From: Porites lobata
Lineage: Eukaryota > Cnidaria > Anthozoa > Scleractinia > Poritidae
DNA length: 64,000 bases
Assembly: GCA_942486035.1 (NCBI GenBank)
Contig: CALNXK010000043.1
Location: 1,968,501-2,032,500, forward strand
Direction of reading: 5' to 3'
The notes beneath the pieces are model-generated. The model was not told the DNA's origin. It was given only the letters and a program-made list of their open reading frames with translations, and made no database searches. Positions within the stretch are counted from its first letter, which is position 1, and the number at the start of each line of letters is the position of its first letter. Both the position numbers and the translations under genes were made by a program. Of this stretch, positions 20,100 through 31,038 are shown in pieces.

Positions 20100-23000
20100 C
20101 TCGTTACACGTAAGATTCTAAAATATAACAATCAGATATTTTCTCATAACTGACAAGTGTCATAAATGAATTACTCTGTGCACAGTCTTCATTGTACAAA
20201 TAGTATCAGTAACATTTATTTTCCTTATTTGTAAAAAATCCTTCAATTGTACATGTAGCATTATGCGGACCGATTAGAAACGTATCGTATTAAGAAAAAC
20301 TACACAAAGAACTTTTGCTGGTGTATTGTATATACTATTGGAAAAAAAATCAAGTTATTATTGGACATCATGAGAAGATATCCACCAACGAGTTGTTCAA
20401 TATGTGAAGTATCCTTAATAAATATTGATTAAGATTGTGAAAATTGCGTATTTCAAAGCCTTCTTTTACAGTTTGTAAATAGATCGTAAGTAAATAAGCT
20501 TGGAAAGTCCTCCTCACTTTTCCTGTGAAAATTATCTGGAGGACTGAAGAACTCTTACTGAATCTCTATCCTGTTTACGCCTAGGTTATGGAGGACGAGT
20601 ATATGTCTTGTGCTAATTATGCATTTAGTAATAACGATTGTAGTTGTTGTTGATTAGAGGATGAATCTTTTAAATGAGGTTGAGGTTTTGACTACACGAT
20701 TGTCAGAAGATATTTTGCGGCCCACCCATTATAAGACAAACTTAAGGCAAGGGGCACATATACACCAACTCACGGCCCTGGCCAGTACCTCACGTATGCG
20801 CACAGCCATATCACCCGGGCAATGGCAGTCATGGACAGCTGTTTCGCCCTTATTGGGGCTCATCAGCATGGCATAGCCGTAATAGTACTCAGCCTGTCAA
20901 GAATTAAAATATCGAAAATTCAAGTTAACCAGCAGTGAAGGCAGAGTGCGTGTAGCCTGCGAGGCAGGCCTTTGAAAGGAAAAGGGAAGGAGATTCCGGA
21001 CGCGCGAGAAGCGCGAACTGGCGCGCAAGGGAAAGGAAAAGGAACATCCCCTACTCAAGGTCAAGCGTACCCCTCAAGATTCTATTAATGAATTGATTAT
21101 TTAAAAATGAATCCATTAAGGTAATGTTACACGGGACGATACGCGACGACGATTTTTAGCGCAGCACAGGGTTCAAATGTTGGAACAATATTGACGCAAT
21201 TCGAAACAATGTAACAACAATGTTGTAACGCTGTGTTGCTGGTGTCAAATTCAAATCGACATTCTTGCATGCGTAATGAGCAGTGAATATTTTTCCGAGA
21301 ATTTCTCTGTATTTGGTCAGATTGAAAATCTTTGAATGAGTTTACATCAAATTCCGGGAAACTGAGCGGGAAGAAATTTCATAACTGCCTCGCGTGGGGT
21401 ACGCTTGACCTGGAGTTGAGTCAAGTGGCCTTCTGATCCCTATTTCCTTATAATCTCCTCATTTCCTCGTAATAGTGGTTACAAGCTACCAACAACTTCC
21501 TTTGTCCGGTTACAACCACGCAAAGGGCAACCTTTTTGTGTTTGTCCTAGCTGCAACAGCCTGTTCCAAGCGTTCATTTGGAGAGGACGGGATCAAAAAA
21601 AGTGACGGGGTAGGGGCTGGGAGAGAGAATGAAATTCCCCTATACTCAAACCCGTCTAACAATTACATTATCTAAACAGCCTATGTAAAAAAGAAAAGAA
21701 CCGCAAGAATAGAGAGCCTCTGTCAGTTTCAAGAAAACACTTGTTCAAATTCATTTTAAACAAGTGTAAATTTCTTTATATCAGGAATGGAGCTACAGTT
21801 CCTTGAGACGTAACTTGAGACGGATGTCACGCTCTCCTGTAAGGGGGTCCTCATCCGCAGATTTAAGACTCTGAAGCTCAGTTTCGAAGTCAGATTCTAT
21901 TGCAGATTGCGGCCATGTTTTAGTAGCTCAAGTCAGCCATTTCAGTCGAAGTGACAGTGGCGTAGCGTGAGATTTTGAAGATGTACGCACGCGGGGAAGA
22001 GTTAAGAAAAGTTGTAGCGCCAAAGGCGGCTCAACCTGGGAGGTCTGAACTTTTGAAATGATGCAGCAGTCTGTAATTGTTTAGTTCACCCATCTCTAGG
22101 GTTGTCGGTAAGGAACAGTGTTTATGGGGAAAGAAGACCAGTGACGCCATCATAATTATGGAATAATAAAAGGTTAAAGGAATACTAAATGTATCAAAAA
22201 TGTATCAGTCATCCCGATTAAATAATAAACATGCTTTTTCAGGAAACAAAAAATCTATTTTTCTATATTTTAGCTGTTTATGTACGCACGGGGGTATGAG
22301 TGGGTATGAGCGGGTATAAGCTTATATGCACGCAACGTTCCTGAGTTAATATTTCTCCACAATGATTTCAGGCCCTATAGAAGGAGGCTTGTTTTAAGAT
22401 ATGCATTTTATTTTCAATCGTATAGGTAAAAAAGATTAACCATGGAAGGTAACAGATATTGAATACGATAAAGAGAAATTGTTGATGATTAAACTATTAC
22501 GTTGTCCTAAAGATAGGCTCGACTTCCGCTGCTGTTTCAGTCCTGTCTCAGCTGGGGGAGGGGCAAGGCTCAATTCCCGAACAATGGCTGGTAATCGAGC
22601 CTATCCAAGAGAGAGCTTCGCCCTCTCTTGGTTAGTCGGGCAAGAAAAGATCTGAAGGTTAAATAAACATGTTAAGTAACAAAATAAAAATTTCTTTGTC
22701 GTGCGAAAATGCTAGAAAAATAAACTTGTACTTAAAAACTGGAGTTTCTTCAATTACGGGAAATTTTGTTTTGAGCTCGTGCACACTATCGGAGAAAGAG
22801 GACGCCATAGAGCTAGGTAAGTTTGTAAACTGCTTAAACTGCCTTTGCAGCTTTTTACTCATCAGTTTTCTGATATCAGCTTAAAGTTTTTAAAGCTATT
22901 AATTTGCAGTATTCAGTCTCCTCGGCATCAAAATTAAATTGGGAACAAACTGATTAAAGGTCCATTCAAAGGGTAATAAATCCCCTCATGAGTTTTTTGT

Positions 23001-23215
23001 TAATTTGATGTCGGTTTGGTTAGTTTGGTTGTAACTAGAAGTAAAAGGAAGATAGAATGGATCTTTCCATAGCCCACAATCAAGTGCACTACTTCCTATA
23101 ACAGGCGATGTTAGCATTTAAAACATATTCTAATTGCGTTCTTAGTACAGTAAATCTAATCTCAAAACAGTTTGATTTTCTAGGAAATATCTTTTCCGCG
23201 ACAAATAGAAAGAAC
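20100..23215 (+). repeat. Array unit 2, distal block and linker to G copy 2
   Basis: 20100-22075 parallels 2438-4807 but lacks the 400-bp and 8.4-kb insertions, so it serves as the empty reference for both. A solo TAGCCTGCGAGGCAGGCC end is at 20953. 22429-23215 matches 50749-51420 reversed. About 60 bp at 22499-22561 (GATAGGCTCGACTTCCGC onward) has no match on the right arm. No gene is supported before G. Confidence 0.65.
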
Positions 23216-23385
23216 ATGCCACCACGATTCCCTCGGGATTCCCCTGCTACGATAAGCCAGCCTACCGTGCACGTCCCATGTACGAGACCGGATTGTGTGC
23301 TCCCGCGTTGTACAAATCTGAAGTTACAGACTATGAATAACGAAACTAGAAGGACAAAGATGCATGGAAATGAGCCTAAATCAAG
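23216..23385 (+). CDS. G gene copy 2, exon 1 (clade 2)
   Basis: ATG at 23216 opens 56 codons plus 2 nt, up to donor GTGAGG (23386). The protein reads MPPRFPRDSPATIS, then QPTVHVPCTR, CVLPRC, NLKLQTMNN and TRRTKMHGN. It keeps the three-cysteine CTR-x2-C-x4-C pattern of copy 1. The frame is also open upstream to about 23108, but indels against copy 1 there argue against a longer protein. It lies 1.27 kb upstream of F copy 3 on the same strand. Family unknown; small, basic, probably intracellular since no signal peptide is seen. Confidence 0.55.
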
Positions 23386-23505
23386 GTGAGGCTAGGTATT
23401 TCAGGAAAAGTTCTGAAGGTATCAAGCATTGATTAAAATTGTACGACGACATGCAGGTCTTTTTGCTGCGAAGGGATTCACGAATCTTATTACTATTGCT
23501 TTTAG

Positions 23506-23566
23506 TCGAAAAACAATTATGTTGGTAAACCTGTCCTCTCTGCATCCGAAAATTCTGATTCAATAA
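23506..23566 (+). CDS. G gene copy 2, exon 2
   Basis: An acceptor TACTATTGCTTTTAG ends at 23505, making a 120-nt intron. In phase 2 the exon adds S, then RKTIMLVNLSSLHPKILIQ and TAA, for 76 residues. The same 61-nt exon and acceptor are kept in copies 3, 4 and 5. Confidence 0.45.
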
Positions 23567-23893
23567 TTAATTTATAGCAGAAAATTATTTTCGCGGGGGA
23601 AATTTCAACGGTATATACACTTGTGCGAGTTTCGCGAAAAAGTCAGACAGTACCGTATAAATAAATTTATGCGAACAACTTTACTCAGTAAAAACATTAT
23701 CGTATTTGAAAATAACACATATACCTGTAAAAAAATTTGGGCGAAGAACTCTACGCGAAAGCAATGATTCTGTAAAACACTATAGATATATATACTATTT
23801 AAAAAAAATTGGGCGAGGAGCGTAACTCGAGCTCAATCACTCTATGTAATAATAGATTAATTCCCGCCGTTAGTACATGTCGATACATGTGTC
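23567..23893 (+). repeat. Linker after G copy 2
   Basis: Holds TTGGGCGA(A/G)GA units (23740, 23811) related to the 67-bp tandem repeats at 38050-38290. It matches 46860-47150 and 38880-39160 reversed. Confidence 0.5.
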
Positions 23894-23896
23894 TGA

Positions 23897-24231
23897 GGGC
23901 GCTTTCCATTTACGAAAAAAACCCGGAAATTTCGGTGGTAGCAAAAGTGGAATTTCCGATTGGTAAAAAGTTGTTCCATTTGGTCGTAAACTCCGGTACG
24001 TGGCCGGGTGCCCGACCGTGGACCTGGAACTGGTACAAACTACAAGAAACGTCAATGGAACAATTAATGGAACACGACATTCCGTTCGGAAATTCCAACC
24101 GGGAAAACGGGACCACCTTTTTAGATTTTCCACTTTTTCTGGGAATTTTCCAGTGGGACGAACCGACGAAACGTGTTCCATTTACCGCCGAACCGGAAAT
24201 TCCGGAAATTTTGACTAAATGGAAAGCGCCC
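23897..24231. mobile_element. 335-bp inverted-repeat element, GGGCGCTTTCCATTTA ends
   Basis: The termini GGGCGCTTTCCATTTA are inverted at 24216-24231, and much of the interior is self-complementary (GGAAATTCCGG type). It is flanked by the 3-bp repeat TGA (23894-23896, 24232-24234). The empty site GTGTCTGAGTAAAC is seen reversed near 37893 and 46843. The 103-141 codon frames inside are by-products of the palindrome. A 3-bp duplication with GGG ends suggests a Harbinger-type origin, though TGA is not its usual TWA target. Confidence 0.8.
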
Positions 24232-24493
24232 TGAGTAAACTGCGACTTCCGAAGTTTCGCAATCTACAGTTGAGGTCGACGCCCAAAATGTCTGTAGTTT
24301 TTTAAGCGGGGGTTTGTCAACGGATTATCCTTAAAATGCCAAACAACAATCAACAAATTGACTTATTGATGATAAAGTGAAGTCATAACATTGTCTAAGT
24401 GTTGTGAGTCCACGAGCCTCAGCTAACAGGGATAATAAATCACGATAAAGACAAACATTTATTTTTCCGTGTTCGGGAACTTCTGCCAACGTA

Positions 24494-24572
24494 GCAGGCG
24501 CCGATAATCATCTTATTACAGGCCGCGCGCCCTCGAGATTTTTCGTTCGCCCTAAAAAAAACTGGCGCCTGC
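24494..24572 (+). promoter_or_regulatory. Promoter-proximal palindrome GCAGGCGCC ... GGCGCCTGC, F copy 3
   Basis: A 9-bp inverted repeat encloses about 60 bp, including GGCCGCGCGCCCTCGAG. It sits about 40 bp upstream of the TATA box and recurs upstream of F copies 4 (37553-37632) and 5 (45863-45941), but not in clade 1. CGTAGCAGGCG resembles the right end of the helicase element (25055-26005), so it may be a transposon fragment now lying in the promoter. Confidence 0.55.
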
Positions 24573-24607
24573 CCGGTACGCAGAATAGGAATCTTCCAGT
24601 TAACGTG

Positions 24608-24617
24608 TTTATATATT
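24608..24617 (+). promoter_or_regulatory. TATA box of F copy 3
   Basis: TTTATATATT lies about 40 bp before the ATG at 24655, implying a very short 5' leader. The same box precedes copies 4 and 5; clade 1 has GATATATT instead. Confidence 0.5.
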
Positions 24618-25054
24618 CATTTAAATCACCAGATGCATCGTTCAAAACACAGAGATGGAGTTAACTGCAGCAGGGCAAAGTGCGGCTAGTTTATGGGATC
24701 AGGATCTAACAGACATCTTAAGCATTCTGGGCGATGAAAACAACCCCATCTCTTCCACCTTATCAGAGAACGATCTGCTCAGTATCCTTGATGGAGGTGA
24801 TGGCCAGCTGCTACCTGCAACTTCACAATCCACTGGCGAACAGGAGATAAGCACTCTGCAAGATGCCACGATAATTCACAACACACCCTCTGATCAAACT
24901 AAAGTGCAAAATCAGCATGTCATGCAGTTTCAGAGAACCCTCAGTCTGGGAACCAAGATGGAATCGTATGACTCTGTGCTGCTCAAAAACGAGCAAGTGG
25001 GAATTGAACAAGCCTTTTTAGGCAAAGATACAGGTACTGTCCAAAACGATGGCA

Positions 25055-26005
25055 TAGCCTGCGTGGCAGGCGCAAAAAGGGGAGGGGGAGGGGGGAGGGA
25101 GAAAGGGAAAAGGGAAGGGAGCGCCTGCTCTAAGAGCCTATGTTTTTGCATAACGCCTACCAATTTTCTAGTAATCCGATTACGCTTACTGTCAATCAAG
25201 TGTCGCTACACTAGCCATTGCAGAAAAGCATTACACTCACGGACTAAAGAAATTCGCTTAGTTATTCAGATCCAGAAGGCACTTTGGAGAAAATTGGAAC
25301 CCTTATTCAGCCGTAATAAAAAAAGCTTTACGCTTCAAAAGAGGTCAAAGAAATTTCGCTTGCATCAGAGGGCAAATCCCCCAAATCCTGCCGACCAGAA
25401 AACAATAACTACAGTCAATCGATGAGTGAAACATGCGGCTAAAATAACATTTACTCAGTATAATTGCAGAACCTTGATAAATTGGCTAAATCTTTCGCTG
25501 GGTAGCCCAACAATTCCATCTCCTGCAACTGGCCTTCGATAATACTTTTCAGTGGCGAACTGACGAGAATCGCCGCATTACCATTTAGCTCGTAGTTCTT
25601 CGCGCGTACAAACATTTGGTAAATTAAACTCTTGCCGTATCCGGTCCGCAAAACCGCCAGAACATCTCTGTCGGCTAAAAGAGCCCTTACTGCTGATTCT
25701 TGCTCTGGTTTTAAAACAGTTTCTCTACCACTAGATAAATTCACATCTCTCAAAGCACTCTCTACGACATCCACGTCTACCGCTGCCATCTCGACTGTTT
25801 CTTGATTTGTGAAACGCGCATTTCAATATGTTACTCATTACGGCTCAGCCAATCAGGAATTTGCGGACGCCAGCGTCCGCAGATATGAACAAAAGGGGGT
25901 TCTTAGAGCAGGCGTCCCCTCCCCCTCTCCCCAATCCCCCTCCCCTTTTTCCCTTCCTCCCTATCCCCTACCCCCTACCCCTTTCGACGCCTGCTACGCA
26001 GGCTA
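25055..26005. mobile_element. 951-bp transposon with RecQ-like fragment, TAGCCTGCGTRGCAGGCG ends
   Basis: The inverted ends TAGCCTGCGTGGCAGGCG and TAGCCTGCGTAGCAGGCG differ at one base. The 8-bp duplication CGATGGCA lies at 25047-25054 and 26006-26013. Next to each end is a G-rich tract (C-rich at the right end), then a second inverted motif, GCGCCTGCTCTAAGA / TCTTAGAGCAGGCG. It is an internally deleted copy of a larger element. The superfamily is not settled; helicase genes are known in some DNA transposons (AcademH), but those make shorter duplications. Confidence 0.85.
25451..25789 (-). pseudogene. RecQ-like SF2 helicase, N-terminal fragment
   Basis: The 112-codon frame shows a Q-motif-like LKPEQESAVRALL at about residues 26-38, Walker A LRTGYGKSLIYQ (about 46-57), and motif Ia-like ILVSSPLKSIIEGQ (about 73-86). 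RecQ-family helicases unwind DNA using ATP. This piece ends at LSRFCNYTE before the DEAH box, so it cannot be an active helicase. It begins at its own ATG (25787-25789), inside the transposon near the right end. It may be the promoter-proximal remnant of the autonomous element's gene, or a captured host helicase fragment. Confidence 0.75.
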
Positions 26006-26312
26006 CGATGGCACTGAGAATTCAACAGCAGCGACCCCGCGTGGTGTAAAACGCCCCTTAGATAATCACTATAGAGAAGTAAAGAGTACTAGGAAAGAGA
26101 CAACTGGGGGCAATACTCAGGTTAGGAAAAAGCTCAGAAATCCTACTCAATCAACAAATAACTTATTTAGGATCCTTGGCTTGATCCTGCAAGCCTTTAA
26201 AAGTCCGCTGACAAGCGATCTCGAGGAACATTATATACGTGTGCTGAATAGAGCGCTTTTTGAGATCCGGAATGCCCATCAATTTTTGCAGCAATCTCAG
26301 GGTAACACTTGA

Positions 26313-26679
26313 ATTTGAACTGCGTGTACGTACCCCACTGTTTCTCATAGAAGGAATCGCTCGTCTCAATTTTACAATAAATTATTTTCAATCGTAGCCA
26401 TGTTGGATTTCACGCAAATTTTTTACAGTAGAGAAGACCTCTAACAAGTGCAGCAAAACCTTGACTCAGGATTCTACCCTCAGACTGAGCTGTTTGATTC
26501 TGTGTAGTGTTATATGGGCTCAGATTTCATCGTTAACGTACGTGTTGTGTTGCGTTACATGTACAGTTAGTTGCGTTTCCGACAATTTGACAATTTGTCA
26601 AATATAAGTAAGTATAAGATTCTGATTATTTGTCTTTAACAAAACAGAGTCAAATTGTCGCTGGTTATTTTAAATCTCT
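26313..26679 (+). repeat. Unit 3 block downstream of F
   Basis: Matches 36455-36771 and 44725-45071 reversed. No gene. A GTCAAATTGTC-type stretch repeats near 26585-26655. Confidence 0.6.
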
Positions 26680-26688
26680 GACCTTATT

Positions 26689-27272
26689 AAGGCTTTCCAC
26701 CAGTCTGGCTCGAGATTTTCCAAAAAATTTCCCTCAATTTCTCAAAAAGTTTCCCAAAAGTTGCTCAAAAAAACATCAAAAGTTGCTTTGTGTAAAGAAA
26801 GTTGCTCAAAAGTTGCTCGTAAAAACAAAACCTTTTTTTGGTCTGATGCTAAAATATGCAAATTGTACAACAAAAGTAAGCATTTTTGTGCAATTTTGCG
26901 GCGTAACCAACGTTGCTAAATAACTTTGTCCTCAATTAAAACCAGAAAAATGTAATGAGCTAATAATATTGTTGAATGACCTTCTTCACTCAGTCGAGTG
27001 TGAATCTTCGTCCACCATTTTGAATTTTCTCTTAAAACTGCTGGCCATGATCTGCCCCAGGGGGGAGGATTGGGCTCCCTTTTTTACAGGAAATTCATAA
27101 ATTGTCTACTAAGACATTGTGAAATGTTTAATAAAGGTCAATTTAAGTACTAAAAGCTGTTTCGATATGTCAGAATTAGAAGATAACTAGAGAAATTGCT
27201 CAGAATGCAAAAAGTTGCTCGAAATACGAGAAGTTGCCAAAAAGTTGCCGAGCAACTTGTGGAAAGCCCTAG
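26689..27272 (+). mobile_element. 584-bp GGCTTTCCAC-ended element with 9-bp duplication
   Basis: The ends AAGGCTTTCCAC and TAGGGCTTTCCAC are inverted. GACCTTATT flanks both sides (26680-26688, 27273-27281). Units 1 and 2 show the site without the element near 1515 and 19180. Subterminal AGTTGCTC/GCAACTTTT motifs repeat many times. A 9-bp duplication suggests a Mutator-like (MULE) non-autonomous element. The 97-codon frame inside is not a recognisable gene. Confidence 0.75.
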
Positions 27273-27281
27273 ACCTTATTT

Positions 27282-28673
27282 TCCTGTCTTGACCTGCGCA
27301 GTCACAAGTAAAACAAATATTAATAGCAAGAAATTGGCCTTTTAAATATCTAGTCACAGGTGCAAAGGGAGGGGGAGGGGGAGAGGAAGAGGGAAGAGGA
27401 GGGGGGAGAGGAGGGGGAAAGCGCGAAAGGGAAAAAGGAAGAGAGCTTACTCGCCCCAATCCCTCTCCCTTTTTCCCTTTCTCCTCAATTCGATACGTTT
27501 CCCTCGTTACACGTAAGATTGTAACAATCAGACAATTTCTCATGACTGACAAGTGTCATAAATGAATTACTCTATGCACAGTCTTCATTGTACAAATAGT
27601 ATCAGTAACATTTGTTTTCCTTATTTGTACAAAATCCCGTGAATTGTACATGTTGTAGCATTATGCGGACCGATTAGAAACGCTGATCGTATTAAGAAAA
27701 ACTATATAAAGAACTTTTGCTGGTGTATTGTATATACTACTGAAAAAAAAAATCAGGTTATTATTGGACATCATAAGAAGATATCCAGTAACGGGTTGTT
27801 CAGTTTATGAAGTATCCTTAATAAATATTAAGGTTGTGTAAATTTCATGTTCTTGCAATATTTTTAAAGCCTTCTTTTACAGTTTGTAAAAAGATCGTAG
27901 GTAAAGAAGCTTGAAAACCTCCTCACATTTCTCGTGGAAATTATCTGGAGGATTGAAGAACTAACTGAATCTCTATCCTGTCTCCGCCTAAAAAAGCGAC
28001 CATGCTAGTTTGTGGAGGACGAGTATATATTTCTTGCACTAATTATGCATTTAGTAATAACGATTGTTGTTGTTGTTGATTGGAGGATGAATCTTTTAAA
28101 TGAGGTTGAGGTTTTGACTACACGATTGTCAAAAGATATTTTCCGGCCCACCATTATAAGACAAATTTAAAGCAAGGGGCACATACACTGTATACACCAA
28201 CCCACAGCCTGGCCAGTACCTCACGCATGCGCACAGCCATATCACCCAGGCAGTGGCAGTCATGGACAGCGGTTTCGCCCTTATTGGGGCTCATCAGCAT
28301 GGCATAGCCGTAATAGTACTCAGCCTGTCAAGAATTAAAATGTCGAAAATTCAAGTTAACCGGCAGTGAAGTCAGAGTGCGTGTATCCTACGACGCAGGC
28401 CTTTGAAAGGAAAAGGGAAGGACAGAAGCGCGAAAGGCGCGCAAGGGAAAGGAAAAGGAAACTCCCCTCCTCAAGGTCAAGCCTACCCCTCAAGATTCTA
28501 TTAATGAGTTGATTATTCAAAAAATGAATCCGTTAAGGTGATGTTACACGTGACGATTCGCAACGATGATTTTTAGCGCAGCACAGGGTTCCGAATGTTG
28601 AAACTGAATATTCAGCTATTCGAAACAATGTAACAACAGTGTTGTAACGCTGTGTTACTAGTGTCAAATTCAA
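27282..28673 (+). repeat. Unit 3, purine tract and distal block
   Basis: A purine-rich tract (27365-27500) follows directly after CACAGGTGCAAAG. About 650 bp present in units 1 and 2 is missing, with the junction at a CAGGYGCAAA repeat. The rest parallels 2438-3990. The unit stops at 28673 in the middle of GTCAAATTC, where a LINE tail begins. Confidence 0.65.
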
Positions 28674-29440
28674 TCAATCAATCAATTTTTATTCTTCCTA
28701 TTAAGATAAAAAGACATATATTAAGTTACATCAGCAGTTGGAAGTCTAAAAAGACGTAACACATACTGTATACAAATATTAGAAAGATCAAAGATTGTAT
28801 CTAAAAATAAGCCTATTTACAAAAACATTCTTAAATCTATCAGTCCTTAGTTCCGGGCGATGAGCTCTTTTGTTTGATGATACTTTTGGCTTTCTTCTTC
28901 GGAATGATGTTACTAACCGTGCAATCGAGATCCACTGAACCCCGGGGGGGGGTTAGTCCCATACATTACCTATACGTATGTGCCGCCCAACGGGGTCGTG
29001 ATTTGGAAGCTCCTGATTTAGAACGGGGTATCATTTTCAGAGGCGTTTTCTAGAACGGGGTGCTGCTTGAAATTGTTGCTGATTGTGAAGAAGCATTTAT
29101 TTGATGTATAAGTCGAACAAATAAAGAAATATCTTTTTAAAAAAACAGGGCTATTTAAATTTACAAACTTTCTAGAAAGGAGTATAAAAAAAGGGCCCAT
29201 TTCTAGAACGGGGTATCAATTTTAGGGGAATTTGTATTTCGAACGGGGTGCCAATTTGGAATCCCGGGCGGCACATACCCACCCAAAAAATACCCAAGTG
29301 CCCCCCCCCCGGGGCACTGAACGTACCCGTGAAAAGCTTCTTATCTGCCTTTTCTAAAAGTTCTCGAATGTTCATTCTCTTAGATGTGCATTTCCTTTTA
29401 AAGCATTTATCCAGAATGTTTTGTATGTGTAACAGGATGG
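28674..29440 (-). mobile_element. LINE 3' end, minus strand, degenerate
   Basis: Read on the minus strand, the ORF2 C-terminus includes NIRELLEKADKKLF and, beyond the nested element and a frameshift, KRAHRPELRTDRFKNVFVN ending at TGA (28788-28790). This is the usual last segment of jockey/L2/CR1-type LINE polyproteins. The 3' end has AATAAAAATT followed by (ATTG)n at 28674-28690. It is 5'-truncated near 29440. Confidence 0.6.
28941..29314. mobile_element. 374-bp CCCCGGGGGG-ended element nested in the LINE
   Basis: Both ends are CCC(C)GGGGGGGG palindromic runs. The 8-bp duplication CACTGAAC lies at 28933-28940 and 29315-29322. The interior repeats TAGAACGGGGT several times. Duplication length fits a hAT-like origin, but the C-rich ends are unusual. 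Confidence 0.7.
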
Positions 29441-30090
29441 GGCGGTCAGCGGCAGGAACGAGAAGGATTCAAGGATTTTCCAAAACAATTTATTTGAAAA
29501 AAAAGCGAAGATAAAATAAAACAAAATAAAATAAACGGGAACTACTGAAAGATTAGACCTACCAAAAGAATACAAAGTAAACTAAATGTTTGCGTGCAAC
29601 AAAATGATGCAGAATACAATGCAATTGACTAAGGACTACAGAAGAATATCGAAAACCAGGAAAACATATTCTAAACTGTAAACTAAGTTATTGTAGAATT
29701 CACAAAAAGAAAACGAAGATATTCTCTTGCAAATAGAACACAATGATCTGTAGTTTAAAGTGTAAACAACTACCAAATATGCTGAAACTAACACCAGAAA
29801 AAGATAAAAATAAACCACAGAAAAGCGATATTTTGAAGACAAAAATAGAACGGAAGTGACGTATAGTGTCATGCAAATTAAATTTGAGAACCGTATAGTT
29901 GACGCGAGTAGCACAAGCGACAAACGTCAGGGTTAATTGCGTTAATGTAATGGCAAATCCTGAAATGCAGTGTGAAATGGTATCCAACGGCTATAACATG
30001 ATAAACAACGGGATTCTACATTCACGATACAAGGTGAGAACGAAACAAAAGTAATTAAGTGGAACGGAAAAGAACTAATTTGCGAACAGA
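29441..30090. other. Spacer sequence, no gene seen
   Basis: AT-rich unique DNA. Overlapping minus-strand frames of about 95 codons at 29636-29987 read as hydrophobic low-complexity peptides with no recognisable family. Confidence 0.4.
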
Positions 30091-30093
30091 TAA

Positions 30094-31038
30094 TGCACCT
30101 ATCAATGGTTTGCCCCAGGATGGGGGGGCCGGGCAACCCACGGGAATTAGACTTCGTAAAGCGCACGTGGGTGGGGATTTTGACATCCACAACGGTCCCA
30201 GGGTGGGAAATTTGACTCGACCGCCATCTTGACAAGTGGAGAGGACCTGGGAATGAGTGAGTGATCCGTCCATTTGAACGAGTTTCCCGCGTCTAAGGAT
30301 GGCTGAACTAAAGGTAAGGAGCATCGTGTTGCTTTTTTTAAAGCAAAAATGTTGTTTTTTATGCCCATCAGTGCTCAGTCTTTAAAGTTCTAATAACATA
30401 AAGTATTTTTCCTTCAGCTTTGAGAAGAAATATTCGCACAAGAGCTCATTTAGATCAAAATTTACTTCCTAGTTACCTGTCTTCAGAGGATGCCGCCCTG
30501 CCTCAAGTTTTCGATACTCTCTGTGTTTATAGATTTGCTAGTATACTCCAAATGTTAAATTAAATGATATTCTGGTCAATTGTGGACCTCAGTTACAAAC
30601 ATCAGTTGGATGAAAGCGTAATACAACCTATTCCAGGCGTGAATCCCGAAACCTGTGCCAAATCTCACCAAACAATGACAAGTGGTGCTTTATTAAATAA
30701 TCTTATTTTTTGATACTTTCTTTGTCAATTTTTTAATAATTCTACCCTAAAAAAATTTTTTCTACCAGAAATACAATTTGGATTGTTTTGAGAGGATCTT
30801 GTTTAATCGTTGTTTGTTCAAATCAGTGTTGTGTCTGGAGGTGTGCTGCAATAAACTTGATGTGAGTGCCTATCATTCCGTTGAACTTACTATGAAGGTC
30901 AGTGGTTCCCAGGGGTGGGAATTTGACTTACAATGGAGACCCAAGGGTGGGGAAATTGACATTTGAAAACCTGAAAATGTCAAATTTCCCGTGGGTTGCC
31001 CGGCCCCCCCATCCTGGGGCAAACCATTGATAGGTGCA
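30094..31038. mobile_element. 945-bp element with ~50-bp inverted ends, TAA duplication
   Basis: The ends TGCACCTATCAATGGTTTGC ... are inverted, followed by a further shared stretch through GGGCCGGGCAACCCACGGGAA. TAA flanks both sides (30091-30093, 31039-31041). A 3-bp TAA target is typical of PIF/Harbinger elements. No transposase. Inside, TTTTTCCTTCAG precedes an open stretch of about 47 codons (30413-30560) containing RNIRTRAHLDQNLLPSYLS, which could be a captured exon. Confidence 0.75.

Larger units (their letters stand above)
24655..26312 (+). pseudogene. F gene copy 3 (clade 2), split by a transposon
   Basis: ATG at 24655 starts MELTAAGQSAASLWDQD. Coding continues to 25054 and resumes at 26014, after the element at 25055-26005 and its second CGATGGCA. 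400 nt plus 299 nt equal 699 nt, exactly the length of intact copies 4 and 5, so the gene was intact when hit and shows no other break. The N-terminal acidic motifs are in the first half; the basic TPRGVKRP and helical C-terminus are in the second. As it stands, translation runs into the element and stops at 25425. Confidence 0.8.

Noticed and set aside
23809..24234. 141- and 103-codon frames
   Set aside because: They lie inside a self-complementary 335-bp inverted-repeat element, which creates long open frames on both strands.
25055..25425. Extension of F copy 3 into a 256-codon protein
   Set aside because: The extra residues come from the inserted transposon; the true second half resumes after the target duplication.
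29636..29987. Hydrophobic ~95-codon minus frames resembling membrane proteins
   Set aside because: T-rich low-complexity composition, overlapping in two frames, no second copy or splice support.
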